Shown in pieces: positions 1 to 7,236 of a DNA stretch of 14,028 nt. Numbering within the stretch: position 1 is the stretch's first letter; each line of letters begins with the position of its first letter. This DNA comes from Spirochaetota bacterium (lineage in GTDB: Bacteria; Spirochaetota; UBA12135; COTS27; JAFLEE01): NCBI GenBank assembly GCA_017302015.1, contig JAFLEE010000109.1:1-14028 (forward strand), given 5' to 3'. The notes under the pieces are model-generated. The model searched no databases. It was not told the origin of the DNA and was given only the letters and a program-made list of their open reading frames with translations. A program made the position numbers and the translations under genes.

Positions 1-55
1 TCACCTCGTCGAGATTGTCGAGAAAGTCGCCCAAGTCTTCTTGATCGCCCATCAT
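1..55 (-). CDS. 5' end of an unidentified gene, cut by the window edge
   Basis: Reading the minus strand from position 55 gives two consecutive ATG codons and an open frame to the window edge (MMGDQEDLGDFLDNLDEV). Only 18 codons are visible. The peptide is very acidic with a short FLDNLDE stretch and no signal peptide, so a cytosolic product is likely, but I do not recognise the family. A TATAAT hexamer lies just upstream at 64-69, and there is no Shine-Dalgarno sequence between it and the ATG. It follows rodA on the same strand after a 101-bp gap and appears to have its own promoter. The second ATG (position 52) could be the real start. Confidence 0.55.
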   Translation of the reverse strand, partial: MMGDQEDLGDFLDNLDEV

Positions 56-63
56 GGTGGCGA

Positions 64-69
64 ATTATA
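64..69 (-). promoter_or_regulatory. -10 box TATAAT placed for a leaderless transcript
   Basis: The minus strand reads TATAAT followed by eight bases (TCGCCACC) and then ATG. Transcription would start about seven bases after the box, at or next to the start codon, so the mRNA would have almost no leader. The box matches the -10 consensus in all six positions. I see no good -35 hexamer 16-18 bp upstream (TTCCCC or TTTCCC at best). Confidence 0.5.
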
Positions 70-104
70 GGATGGTCGAGAGGCTTGGGGAAAGGTTTAC
101 ATCC

Positions 105-127
105 CCCCAAACGCCCGGCGGCGGGGG
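105..127 (-). terminator. Possible hairpin behind rodA, no U-tract
   Basis: On the minus strand a CCCC/GGGG outer pairing encloses CGCC-GCCG-GGCG, with three unpaired bases on one side. It lies between the rodA stop and the next gene, which has its own promoter, so a transcript end here would make sense. There is no T-run after the stem, so this is a weak call for a terminator. Confidence 0.25.
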
Positions 128-156
128 CAAGGAACGGGGCCTCCCGACCCGGGAAT

Positions 157-1497
157 TCAGTGGTGGACGTGCCGGCGGTGGTCGACGTTGAGGACGATCC
201 CGATGGCGAGGAGGGAGGTCCACAGGGCCGAGCCGCCATAGGTGAGGAACGGCAGGGGGATGCCCGTCACGGGGGCGATGCCGATATTCATCCCCACGTT
301 GACGAAGACTTGCATGGTGAATTTCGTGAGGATCCCTACGACGATGAGGCCGCCGAGGTAGTCCTTCACGTCCCGGGCGATGCGGATGAGGCGCCACAGC
401 AGCAGCCCGAAGAGCCCCACCACGAGGGAGGAGCCCAGGAATCCGGTCTCCTCGCCGATGACTGAAAAGATGAAGTCGGTCTGTCGGGAGGGGAGGAACC
501 CGAGCTGGCCCTGGGTGCCCTGGGCGAATCCCTTGCCGAAGAGGCCCCCCGAGCCCACGGTGATCTGGGCCTGGATGACGTTATAGCCGAATTCCCAGCG
601 GTTGACATTGGGATTGATGAACGCCAGCAGGCGCTCGCGCTGGTATTCCTTGAGCAGGAAACTCTCGACCGTGAGGGCCAGGAGCACGCCGGCGCAGATC
701 ACGAGGCAGAAGAAAAGGATGTTCCCGATGGCGAGGTTGCGCATGGAGAGGTTGACCAGGGCGAGGATCCCCGCGGCGAACAGGAAGAACAAGCCGATCG
801 ACAGGAGCCAGAACTTGTTCCCCAGCACCTCGATGACGGGGTTGTCGACCATGTGGGTGATGTTGGCGTAGGTGATGTAGAGGGGGATCGCCACGGCCAG
901 GAACCCCACGGTGAGCATCCCGATGAACCACTTCACGGGGATGCCCCCGACGAAGAGCATCGCCAGGGTCATGGGGAGGAACACCAGCGTCGTGCCCAAG
1001 TCGGGCTGCATGAAGATGAGGAGGGAGGGCGCCGCGACCAGCCAACCGAGGGTGGCCACGCGCCGCCAATTGGCCATTTCTTCCCGGTGGCGGTCCAGGA
1101 ATTGGGCGATGACCACGACCATGAAGATCTTCACGAACTCCGACGGCTGGATCGTGGTGAAGCCGAGGCTGATCCAGCGCCTGGACCCGTTGACGACTTT
1201 CCCGAAGACCAGGGTGAAGAGGAGGAGCCCCAGGCAGAGGACGAAGAGCAGCGTCGAGTGCTCGGCGAGTTTGCGGTAGTTCAGGAAACTCACGGCGGCC
1301 ATGAGCACGAGCCCGCTGGCGAAGAAGAAGGACTGGCGGATCCAGGCGCCCTGGCTCGTGACCCCGGCCTCGACGACCTGGATGCTGGAGGAATAGGAGA
1401 ACAGGATGCCCAGGATGGAGAGGGCCGCGACCGTCGCGAGGAGCCACGGGTCTCCGAGGTAGCTGGGACGGTTGGGTTTGGGGGGGAGGGGTGTCAT
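157..1497 (-). CDS. rodA: RodA, SEDS-family peptidoglycan glycosyltransferase, with a large internal insertion
   Basis: RodA polymerises lipid II into glycan strands in the inner membrane, working with PBP2. The family signature is clear: RRWISLG near residue 106, QPSE at 117-120, QPDLGTT at 164-170, GSGGLFGKG at 315-323, the TDFIF block at 340-344 and PLPFLTYGGSA at 415-424. The catalytic aspartate of E. coli RodA (D262) corresponds to D341, and the conserved D159 to D166. The protein has 446 residues against about 370 in E. coli. The excess lies between D166 and D341 (175 residues apart, against 103 in E. coli), around residues 205-283, and holds two extra hydrophobic stretches (about 228-250 and 256-279). 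The usual DPxxDPxGxGY loop reads NPNVNRWEFGY. The ATG at 1497 overlaps the mrdA stop (ATGA), has no Shine-Dalgarno and gives the normal N-terminus; the longer frame upstream of it runs inside mrdA. Confidence 0.95.
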   Translation of the reverse strand: MTPLPPKPNRPSYLGDPWLLATVAALSILGILFSYSSSIQVVEAGVTSQGAWIRQSFFFASGLVLMAAVSFLNYRKLAEHSTLLFVLCLGLLLFTLVFGKVVNGSRRWISLGFTTIQPSEFVKIFMVVVIAQFLDRHREEMANWRRVATLGWLVAAPSLLIFMQPDLGTTLVFLPMTLAMLFVGGIPVKWFIGMLTVGFLAVAIPLYITYANITHMVDNPVIEVLGNKFWLLSIGLFFLFAAGILALVNLSMRNLAIGNILFFCLVICAGVLLALTVESFLLKEYQRERLLAFINPNVNRWEFGYNVIQAQITVGSGGLFGKGFAQGTQGQLGFLPSRQTDFIFSVIGEETGFLGSSLVVGLFGLLLWRLIRIARDVKDYLGGLIVVGILTKFTMQVFVNVGMNIGIAPVTGIPLPFLTYGGSALWTSLLAIGIVLNVDHRRHVHH

Positions 1498-3470
1498 GGG
1501 GGGGGCGCCGGGGCGACTTCCTGGATCTGGTCTTCGCGTCGTTTCTGGAGCCACTCCTCGTACTGGTTGCGTCGGCCCTCCCAGTTCTGCATGATGCGCT
1601 TGTAATTGTAGCGCACATCGGTCTTCAGGAAGATGGCCTCCATGATGGCCGTGGCGAACGGCGCGCACATCGAGCCGCCGTGGCCCCCGTGCTCCACGAA
1701 GACCGTGCAGGCTAGGCGGTTCTTGGGGTCCTCGGTCTCGTAGGGGCCGTAGCAGGTGAACCACGCGTGGGGGATGCCCTGGACGTTCTCCGCCGTGCCG
1801 GTCTTCCCGGCCAGGGCCAGCCGGGAGCCGCTGGCGGCCTTCGAGGCGGTGCCCCACTGCACCACCGCCCGCATGGCCTTGGTGATGAGGCGGATCTTCT
1901 CGCGGTCAAGAGGCAGTTCGATGATGGGGGTGCGCTTGGGGCTGTAGACGGTGCGCCCGTCGATGGCGCTCTTGATGCGGGAGAGGAGGTGGGGCTGGTA
2001 GGCCACGCCCTCGTTGGCCAGGGCGCAGGTGACGGTGTTGAGTTGGGCGATGGTCACGAGCATGTACCCCTGGCCGATGGAGAGGTTGGCGGTGTCGCCG
2101 TCCCACCAATAGGTGCCCATGATCTCGCTCTTCCACCGGTGGGTGGGCACCCGGCCCTTCTTCTCGTAGGGGAGATCGATGCCCGTGGGCTTCCCGAGGT
2201 TATAGTAGTCGGAGGCCCATTTGATGATCTTCTCCGAGCCGATGCGCGTTCCCATGCGCATATAGTACACGTTGCAAGAATTGGCGAAGGCCGCGAGCAT
2301 GTTCTGGGAATTGTGCCAGCCCTCGCATTTGAAGAATTGCGGGCCGATGGACACCCCGCCTGCGCAGTACTCATGGTCGTTGAAGAAATTGATCTCGTCG
2401 TCGGCGAGGCAGGCGGAGGAGACGATGGCCTTGAACACCGAGCTCGGCGGGTACTCGCCCTGGATGACCCGGTTGAAGAAGGGGAGATCTTTGTTGTTGG
2501 TGTAGGCGGCGTACACCGCCGGGTCGAGGCGGCCGATGAAGATATTGGGGTCGAAGGAGGGGTAGGAATAGAGGCCCAAGACCTCGCCGGTGGCCGGTCG
2601 GGTGACGATGCAGCCGCCGGGGTAGCCCTGCATCATGTCCGAGATGATCTTCTGGACGCGGGAATCGATGGTGAGCACGAGGTCGTTGCCGGGGACCGGC
2701 TCCCCATCCTCGGGCCGGGTTTCGGCCTTCACGCGGCTTCGCGCGTCCACCATCTGGATCTGGTAGCCGTCCTGGCCGCGGAGTTCCAGGTCGTACTGGG
2801 CCTCGATGCCCTTGGCCCCGACCATGGAGTTCCGGTGGTAGCCCTGGTGCTGGCGTTTTTCGAACTCTTTGGGCGTGATGAGGTTGATGTACCCGACGAC
2901 GTGGCCGAAGACCATGCCGTCCTCGTAGACGCGCTTGGGGGTGTGCTGGTAGCCCAGGCCTGGGAATTCCTCCAGGTGCTCGGCGAGGCGCACGATGGTG
3001 GCCAGCGGCACGTCCAAGGCGATGACGCGGGAGCGGTAGGGGTTCCAACGGCCGCTTTTGAGGGCTTGGACGAGTTCGTTGGTGTCGACGCCGAACTCGG
3101 AGGCGATGCGCTGGATCTGCACGGCCCGTTCGGGGCCCTTGGGGAAATTATAGGGCACGACGTAGAGGGAGAAGGACTGGGCGTTATGGGCGATGCGCTT
3201 GGCCCCGTCGTCGACGGTGATCTCGCCCCGCTCGGCCGGGAGGATGATCGTCTGCTGCTTGTTGTTGATCGCCTGGGCCTCGAAATACCCGCCCCGGATG
3301 ACCTGGATGTAGAAGAGGCGCGCGAGGAGGATGGCGAAGGCCACGGCCACGAGGGCCCCGAGGAGCCCGAGTTGCCCCCGGTAGAGGGCGCTATGGTGGG
3401 GGCGGAGTTCCTCGACGGGGCGGCGGCGCGAGGCCGTGCGCACCAGGAGGTACCGGAGGGGGTTCTTCAT
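1494..3470 (-). CDS. mrdA: PBP2, class B penicillin-binding protein (elongasome transpeptidase)
   Basis: PBP2 crosslinks new glycan strands made by RodA. Order of parts in 658 residues: a basic cytosolic tail, one membrane segment at about 35-55, a pedestal domain to about 260, then the transpeptidase domain. The active-site motifs are intact: S344-VFK347 (SxxK), S398-C-N400 (SxN) and K556-TG (KTG). C369, C382, H386 and C399 sit where PBP2 proteins carry a structural zinc site, so a Cys3His site is likely (inference). The start ATG overlaps the stop of the upstream transglycosylase gene, and its own stop overlaps the rodA start. The C-terminus ends in VAPAPPP directly at the stop codon. E. 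coli PBP2 is 633 residues, so the length is normal. Neighbouring rodA makes assignment to the elongation PBP rather than FtsI secure. Confidence 0.96.
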   Translation of the reverse strand: MKNPLRYLLVRTASRRRPVEELRPHHSALYRGQLGLLGALVAVAFAILLARLFYIQVIRGGYFEAQAINNKQQTIILPAERGEITVDDGAKRIAHNAQSFSLYVVPYNFPKGPERAVQIQRIASEFGVDTNELVQALKSGRWNPYRSRVIALDVPLATIVRLAEHLEEFPGLGYQHTPKRVYEDGMVFGHVVGYINLITPKEFEKRQHQGYHRNSMVGAKGIEAQYDLELRGQDGYQIQMVDARSRVKAETRPEDGEPVPGNDLVLTIDSRVQKIISDMMQGYPGGCIVTRPATGEVLGLYSYPSFDPNIFIGRLDPAVYAAYTNNKDLPFFNRVIQGEYPPSSVFKAIVSSACLADDEINFFNDHEYCAGGVSIGPQFFKCEGWHNSQNMLAAFANSCNVYYMRMGTRIGSEKIIKWASDYYNLGKPTGIDLPYEKKGRVPTHRWKSEIMGTYWWDGDTANLSIGQGYMLVTIAQLNTVTCALANEGVAYQPHLLSRIKSAIDGRTVYSPKRTPIIELPLDREKIRLITKAMRAVVQWGTASKAASGSRLALAGKTGTAENVQGIPHAWFTCYGPYETEDPKNRLACTVFVEHGGHGGSMCAPFATAIMEAIFLKTDVRYNYKRIMQNWEGRRNQYEEWLQKRREDQIQEVAPAPPP

Positions 3471-4876
3471 GGGGCGGGCGGGGCGGTTCTCCTGGGGGCG
3501 GGGGCCGTGGACTTCTTGAGGACCAGCAATTTGCCCTTCATGATGTCGGTCTTGCTCGTGAGTTCATTCCACTCGAAGAGGTCGAAGATCTCGACCCCGT
3601 AGCGGAGCGCGATCTCGTAGAGGCTTTCGCCGTCTTCCACCTCGTGGAGGAAGGTGTAGGTGCCGCGCTTCGGGGCGGCATTGCTGCCCGCCATCGCGGA
3701 GAGGCGGGCGTCCATCTGGCGGGCGTTGTCGAGGCCCCGGATCGGGATGATGATCGATTCGCCGGCCTGGATGAAGTGCTGGTTCTTGAAGCGGTTGATC
3801 TGGGCGATGGGGTTGACGGGGATGCCGTAGCGGGCGGCGATGGCGGTGAGGTTGTCGCCCATGCGCACGAGGTAGCGGCGGAAGGTCACCCGGTCCTCGG
3901 GGGGGATCTTGCGGTAGTTCGCGGCGAACCGGTCGTAGGCCGCCTCGGGCAGGTGCACCGGATACTGGAGCATGGGCGGGGTCGCCCATTGCCGCAGGGC
4001 GGGATTGAGGAGCTGGAGCTGCTCCAGGGGCACCCCCGAGCATTGGGCGATGATCCCGAGGTCGGTGGCGTCCTCCACGGTATAGGTCTTGATGCGCGGA
4101 TCCTTGGAGGGGTCGAAGGGGGGGAACCCGTACTTCTCGGGGTTCTTGGCGATGAAGGTCGCCGCGATGAACTTGGGCACGTATTCGCGGGTTTCCCGGG
4201 GCAGGGCGTTCTGCCGGCAGAGCTCCCAGTAATTCGAGGAGCCGGTCTTCTGGATGGCGGCGGCCACCGTCCCCGGCCCCGAGTTATAGGCCGCCAACGC
4301 CAAGAGCCAATTGTCGAAGGTCTGGAAGAGCCACTTGAACATATAGGCCGCGGCCACGGTGGAGCGGCGGGGGTCCATGCGGTCGTCGTACCAGTAGTTC
4401 CCGTCGAGGCCGTACATGCGCCCCGTGCCGTACATGAATTGCCATAGCCCCGTCGCCGACATGTAGGAGACCGCCCGGGCGTTGAAGCTGGATTCGATGA
4501 TGGGGAGATAGGCGAGATCGGCGGGGACGCCCTTCTCCTTGAAGGCCTCGAAGATGAAGGGGAGGTAGACGTGGGCCCGCCCGAGGGTTTCGAGGAGGTT
4601 GTCGCGCCCGTAGGTCTGGTAGCCCGAGATGAAGCGCTGGACGGTGGGGTTATTGAAATCGTTGATCGAGAAGCCCTTGATGGTGATCTTGTCCAGCTGG
4701 GCGGTATCGATGCGGTCGGACCCGTAGAGCGCGATGAGTTGGACGTCCCGCCCCTCCACCCCGTGCCCCAGATAGTCGAAGCTTTTGCACCCCGCCAAGA
4801 GGGCGAGGAGGGCGGCGAGGCGCAGCGCCCGGGAAAGCTTCAGGGGCCGGGATCGGAAAGGAGGGACGCGGGCCAA
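3467..4876 (-). CDS. mltD: MltD-like lipoprotein lytic transglycosylase with two LysM domains
   Basis: This enzyme cleaves the MurNAc-GlcNAc bond and leaves 1,6-anhydro ends. An N-terminal hydrophobic stretch ends in the lipobox LLAGC (C30), so it is a membrane-anchored lipoprotein. The SLT domain covers about 100-250: catalytic E128 in IIESSFN, then ATGLWQFM at 141-148 and LALAAYNSGPG at 192-202. Two LysM peptidoglycan-binding domains follow, about 333-378 and 408-453, then an Ala/Pro tail. The start is TTG at 4876, eight bases after the ilvE stop, with no Shine-Dalgarno; no ATG lies before the catalytic domain, so TTG (or a slightly later CTG) is the best choice and coupling to ilvE is likely. 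Its stop overlaps the mrdA start as ATGA, which would tie the output of a wall-cutting enzyme to that of PBP2 and RodA. The match to MltD is by architecture. Confidence 0.9.
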   Translation of the reverse strand: MARVPPFRSRPLKLSRALRLAALLALLAGCKSFDYLGHGVEGRDVQLIALYGSDRIDTAQLDKITIKGFSINDFNNPTVQRFISGYQTYGRDNLLETLGRAHVYLPFIFEAFKEKGVPADLAYLPIIESSFNARAVSYMSATGLWQFMYGTGRMYGLDGNYWYDDRMDPRRSTVAAAYMFKWLFQTFDNWLLALAAYNSGPGTVAAAIQKTGSSNYWELCRQNALPRETREYVPKFIAATFIAKNPEKYGFPPFDPSKDPRIKTYTVEDATDLGIIAQCSGVPLEQLQLLNPALRQWATPPMLQYPVHLPEAAYDRFAANYRKIPPEDRVTFRRYLVRMGDNLTAIAARYGIPVNPIAQINRFKNQHFIQAGESIIIPIRGLDNARQMDARLSAMAGSNAAPKRGTYTFLHEVEDGESLYEIALRYGVEIFDLFEWNELTSKTDIMKGKLLVLKKSTAPAPRRTAPPAP

Positions 4877-4884
4877 GGAGGGGG

Positions 4885-5802
4885 TCAGAGGAAGGTCAAC
4901 CAGCCGTGGCGATCTTCCACGCGGCCTTGGAGGATATCGAAGAAGGCCTCCTGGATGCGCGTGGTGAGGGGGCCCCGTTTCCCGTCGGCGACGGTGATCT
5001 TATCGACCTGGGTGATCGGGGTGATCTCGGCGGCCGTGCCCGACATGAAGAGTTCGTCGGCCACGTAGAGCGATTCCCGCGGGATCGTGTGGGATTCCAC
5101 CGGGATGCCGAGGTCTTCCGCTAGGCAGAAGATCGAGTGGCGCGTGATGCCCGGCAGGAGGGACTCGTGGCTCCCGGGGGAGTAGAGGTGGCCGTTCTTC
5201 ACGAGGAACAGGTTCTCGCCGGACCCTTCGGCCACGTGGCCATCGGTGTTGAGGGCGATGCCCTCGTGGTAGCCGTTCTGCACGGCCTCCATCTTGATGA
5301 GCTGGGAGTTAAGGTAATTCCCGGCCATCTTGGCCAGCTGGGGCAGGGTGTTGGGCGCCGGGCGGTACCAGGAGGAGACGCACACCGAGACGCCCTTCTC
5401 GAGGGCCTCTTCGCCGAGGTACTTCCCCCAATCCCAGGCGGCGATGGCGGTGTTCACGGGGGACTTGAACGGCAGCACCCCGAGTTCGCCGAAACCGCGG
5501 TAGATGAGCGGGCGCACGTAGGCCTGCTCGAGATGGTTGGCGCGGACCGTGTCGAGGATGGCCGTCTCGAGTTGCGCCTGGGTGTAGGGGCAGTCCATGC
5601 GGTAGATTTTGCAGGACTCGAGGAGGCGCTTGACGTGGTCCTGGAGACGGAAGACGGCGCTGCGGGCCCCCACCTTGTAGACGCGGATGCCCTCGAACGC
5701 GGCGGTGCCATAATGTACAACGTGGGAAAGCACGTGGATATGGGCTTTGTCCCAATCCACCAATTTCCCGTCCATCCAGATCTTCTCGGCCTTGAAAGCC
5801 AT
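4885..5802 (-). CDS. ilvE: Branched-chain amino acid aminotransferase
   Basis: It transfers an amino group between glutamate and the keto acids of leucine, isoleucine and valine, using pyridoxal phosphate in the cytosol. The 305 residues show the fold-type IV pattern: HYGTAAFEGIR at 30-40, PLIYRG at 98-103, the PLP lysine K158 in the LAKMAGNYLNS block, EGSGENLF at 192-199, LPGITR at 216-221 and SGTAAEITPI at 254-263. The ATG at 5802 has a strong Shine-Dalgarno (GGAGGAG at 5807-5813). It is the first gene of the minus-strand operon, eight bases before the MltD-like gene. D-amino-acid aminotransferases share the fold, but the motifs fit IlvE better. No other branched-chain amino-acid gene is present, so its place ahead of wall genes is unexplained. 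Confidence 0.93.
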   Translation of the reverse strand: MAFKAEKIWMDGKLVDWDKAHIHVLSHVVHYGTAAFEGIRVYKVGARSAVFRLQDHVKRLLESCKIYRMDCPYTQAQLETAILDTVRANHLEQAYVRPLIYRGFGELGVLPFKSPVNTAIAAWDWGKYLGEEALEKGVSVCVSSWYRPAPNTLPQLAKMAGNYLNSQLIKMEAVQNGYHEGIALNTDGHVAEGSGENLFLVKNGHLYSPGSHESLLPGITRHSIFCLAEDLGIPVESHTIPRESLYVADELFMSGTAAEITPITQVDKITVADGKRGPLTTRIQEAFFDILQGRVEDRHGWLTFL

Positions 5803-5826
5803 GGGGCTCCTCCGCGTGGGTCTGGG

Positions 5827-5832
5827 ATTTTA
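5827..5832 (-). promoter_or_regulatory. Candidate -10 box for the ilvE-rodA operon
   Basis: The minus strand reads TAAAAT here, 24 bases before the ilvE start, which leaves room for a short leader holding the GGAGGAG site. No recognisable -35 box lies 16-19 bp upstream. The 105-bp gap between ilvE and rsmH (5803-5907) must hold promoters for both divergent operons. On the plus strand the best I find is TACTAT at 5831-5836, without a -35, which is too weak to list separately. Confidence 0.3.
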
Positions 5833-5907
5833 CTATCAATGTCCCGCGCCACGGCGTTTGGCAGGCGGCCGATCTCAGGGAAAAATGCCTCCCGAAGGCC
5901 GTCCCCC

Positions 5908-6846
5908 ATGCAGATCCACCATATCCCCGTGCTCCTGGATTTCATCGGTAAGGAAATTCTGCGTCCGACCGATAAATTCATAGTCGACTTGACGCTGGGG
6001 GAAGGGGGGCATACCGCCTTCTTCCTGGGCGCCGGGAAGCGCGTTTTAGCCGTGGACCGCGACGAGCGGATCCTGGCCAAGGCGCGGGAACGCCTGGCGG
6101 CCCATGGGGCGGCCTTGTCGACCTGGTGCGGCAATTTCGCCGATGCCGGCGCGCTCTTTGAACGGAACTCCGGGGAATACGACTTGGTGCTGATGGACCT
6201 GGGCATCTCGATGTACCACTATCGGGAGAGCGGCCGGGGGTTCTCCTTCCAGGCCGAGGAACCATTGGATATGCGACTGACCGGGGGCGACGGGCTGACC
6301 GCGTCCCAGATCGTGAATTCGTGGCCCGAGCACGAGATCGCGGACCTGTTCTTCCGCCTCGGCGGCGAGAAGAAGAGCCGGGGCATGGCCCGGCGCATCG
6401 TGTCGGAGCGTTCGCGCAAGCCGATCGAAAGCGCCAAGGCCCTCGCGGACCTTCTCAAATCCTTCGCGCCGCCGCCGCGCCATGGCGAGAAGCACGCGCA
6501 CGGGGCGACCCGGGCGTTCCAGGCCCTGCGCATCGCGGTCAATGGGGAGCTCGACCACATCGAGGCGGGCATCCGAAACGCCGCCGCCCACCTGAAGGCC
6601 GGCGGCCGCATCGCGGTCATCACCTACCATTCCCTGGAGGATCGCCTCGTGAAGGAGACCTTCAAGTCCTTCACCGGGGCGAAGGTGCACGTAAACCGCT
6701 ACCGGGAGCGCCCGGTGGGGTCGGGATGGCGCCTCCTGTTCGACAAACCGGTCCTCGCGTCGCCAGACGAGACGCGGGCGAACCCGGCGGCGCGAAGCGC
6801 CAAACTCAGGGTGCTGGTCAAGGAAGACCCGCCACCGAACGTCTGA
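5908..6846 (+). CDS. rsmH: 16S rRNA (cytosine-1402 N4) methyltransferase
   Basis: RsmH methylates C1402 in the ribosomal decoding centre using S-adenosylmethionine. The ATG at 5908 gives the typical opening HIPVLLDF; the frame is open far upstream, but that stretch runs antisense to ilvE. The 312 residues show the SAM-binding LTLGEGGHT block (about 28-36), RGFSF and PLDMRL, TRAFQALRIAVN and TYHSLEDRLVK. The loop that usually reads GVSSPQLD reads GISMYHYRES, a variant discussed in the findings. A weak GAAGG at 5894-5898 may serve as ribosome binding site. It is the first gene of the plus-strand wall operon, the usual place for rsmH at the head of a dcw cluster, although no mraZ is present upstream. 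Confidence 0.95.
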   Translation: MQIHHIPVLLDFIGKEILRPTDKFIVDLTLGEGGHTAFFLGAGKRVLAVDRDERILAKARERLAAHGAALSTWCGNFADAGALFERNSGEYDLVLMDLGISMYHYRESGRGFSFQAEEPLDMRLTGGDGLTASQIVNSWPEHEIADLFFRLGGEKKSRGMARRIVSERSRKPIESAKALADLLKSFAPPPRHGEKHAHGATRAFQALRIAVNGELDHIEAGIRNAAAHLKAGGRIAVITYHSLEDRLVKETFKSFTGAKVHVNRYRERPVGSGWRLLFDKPVLASPDETRANPAARSAKLRVLVKEDPPPNV

Positions 6847-6850
6847 TCGG

Positions 6851-6874
6851 GCGCCCCCTCGCGGGAAGGGGCGC
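6851..6874 (+). other. GC-rich hairpin between rsmH and the ftsL-like gene
   Basis: A perfect 7-bp inverted repeat, GCGCCCC and GGGGCGC, with a 10-base loop begins five bases after the rsmH stop and ends six bases before the AAGGAGGT site of the next gene. No T-run follows, so it is not a standard terminator. It could mark a processing point or partial attenuation, or protect the end of the downstream message. Confidence 0.45.
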
Positions 6875-6880
6875 TGGAAC

Positions 6881-6888
6881 AAGGAGGT
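6881..6888 (+). promoter_or_regulatory. Strong Shine-Dalgarno AAGGAGGT of the ftsL-like gene
   Basis: This is the best ribosome binding site in the window. Its GGAGG core is four bases from the ATG at 6892 but seven from the second ATG at 6895, so the second ATG may be the start actually used. Confidence 0.7.
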
Positions 6889-6891
6889 TCC

Positions 6892-7200
6892 ATGATGACC
6901 GCAAGACCGAAGATCCTCAGACTACTGGCCTTGGCCGCCGTCGGCCTGGTTTTCCTGTTCGTGCAGATCCTCCTCAACACGCGGTTGCAGAAGGCCCTCA
7001 AGACCGAAGAGGCCCTCGAGCGTCAGATCGGCCTCGAGCGGCACCTCCACGACGAACTCGTGGGGCGCCTCGATCTCGCCACCAAACCCGACCGCGTCTT
7101 CCTCGGTGTCGACCGCGGGGAATACCGCCGGGTCAACCCCGAGCGGATTCTCGTGGTCCGTTTTAAATCCCCCCAGGATCGAGACGTCGCGGAGCGCTGA
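6892..7200 (+). CDS. ftsL: FtsL-like small bitopic membrane protein
   Basis: The product has 102 residues: a short basic cytosolic tail, one membrane helix at about 8-28, then a heptad-like charged segment at about 30-62 (coiled coil likely), then a short C-terminal part. This shape and the position directly behind rsmH are typical of FtsL, the divisome protein that pairs with FtsB and FtsQ and helps activate FtsW-FtsI. FtsL sequences are poorly conserved, so the call rests on context and topology rather than on motifs. The start may be the second ATG (6895). The next gene is murE rather than ftsI, which is unusual. A generic membrane coiled-coil protein cannot be excluded. Confidence 0.7.
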   Translation: MMTARPKILRLLALAAVGLVFLFVQILLNTRLQKALKTEEALERQIGLERHLHDELVGRLDLATKPDRVFLGVDRGEYRRVNPERILVVRFKSPQDRDVAER

Positions 7201-7236
7201 AAAACCCGGCAACCGAACGCCCCTTGATGTCAAAAT

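Noticed and set aside
1498-1857. Extended N-terminus for rodA inside mrdA
   Set aside because: The added residues are Arg/Pro/Gly-rich shadow sequence; the ATG at 1497 gives the normal RodA start and an ATGA overlap.
1767-3602. A 611-codon open frame on the plus strand, antisense to mrdA
   Set aside because: The peptide is a Gly/Asp/Val/Ala/Glu-rich string with no motifs, produced by the GC-rich codons of mrdA on the other strand. PBP2 motifs on the minus strand are complete.
5137-5907. Extended N-terminus for rsmH, reading through the ilvE region
   Set aside because: The extension is antisense to ilvE and unlike any RsmH; the family N-terminus HIPVLL begins at 5908.
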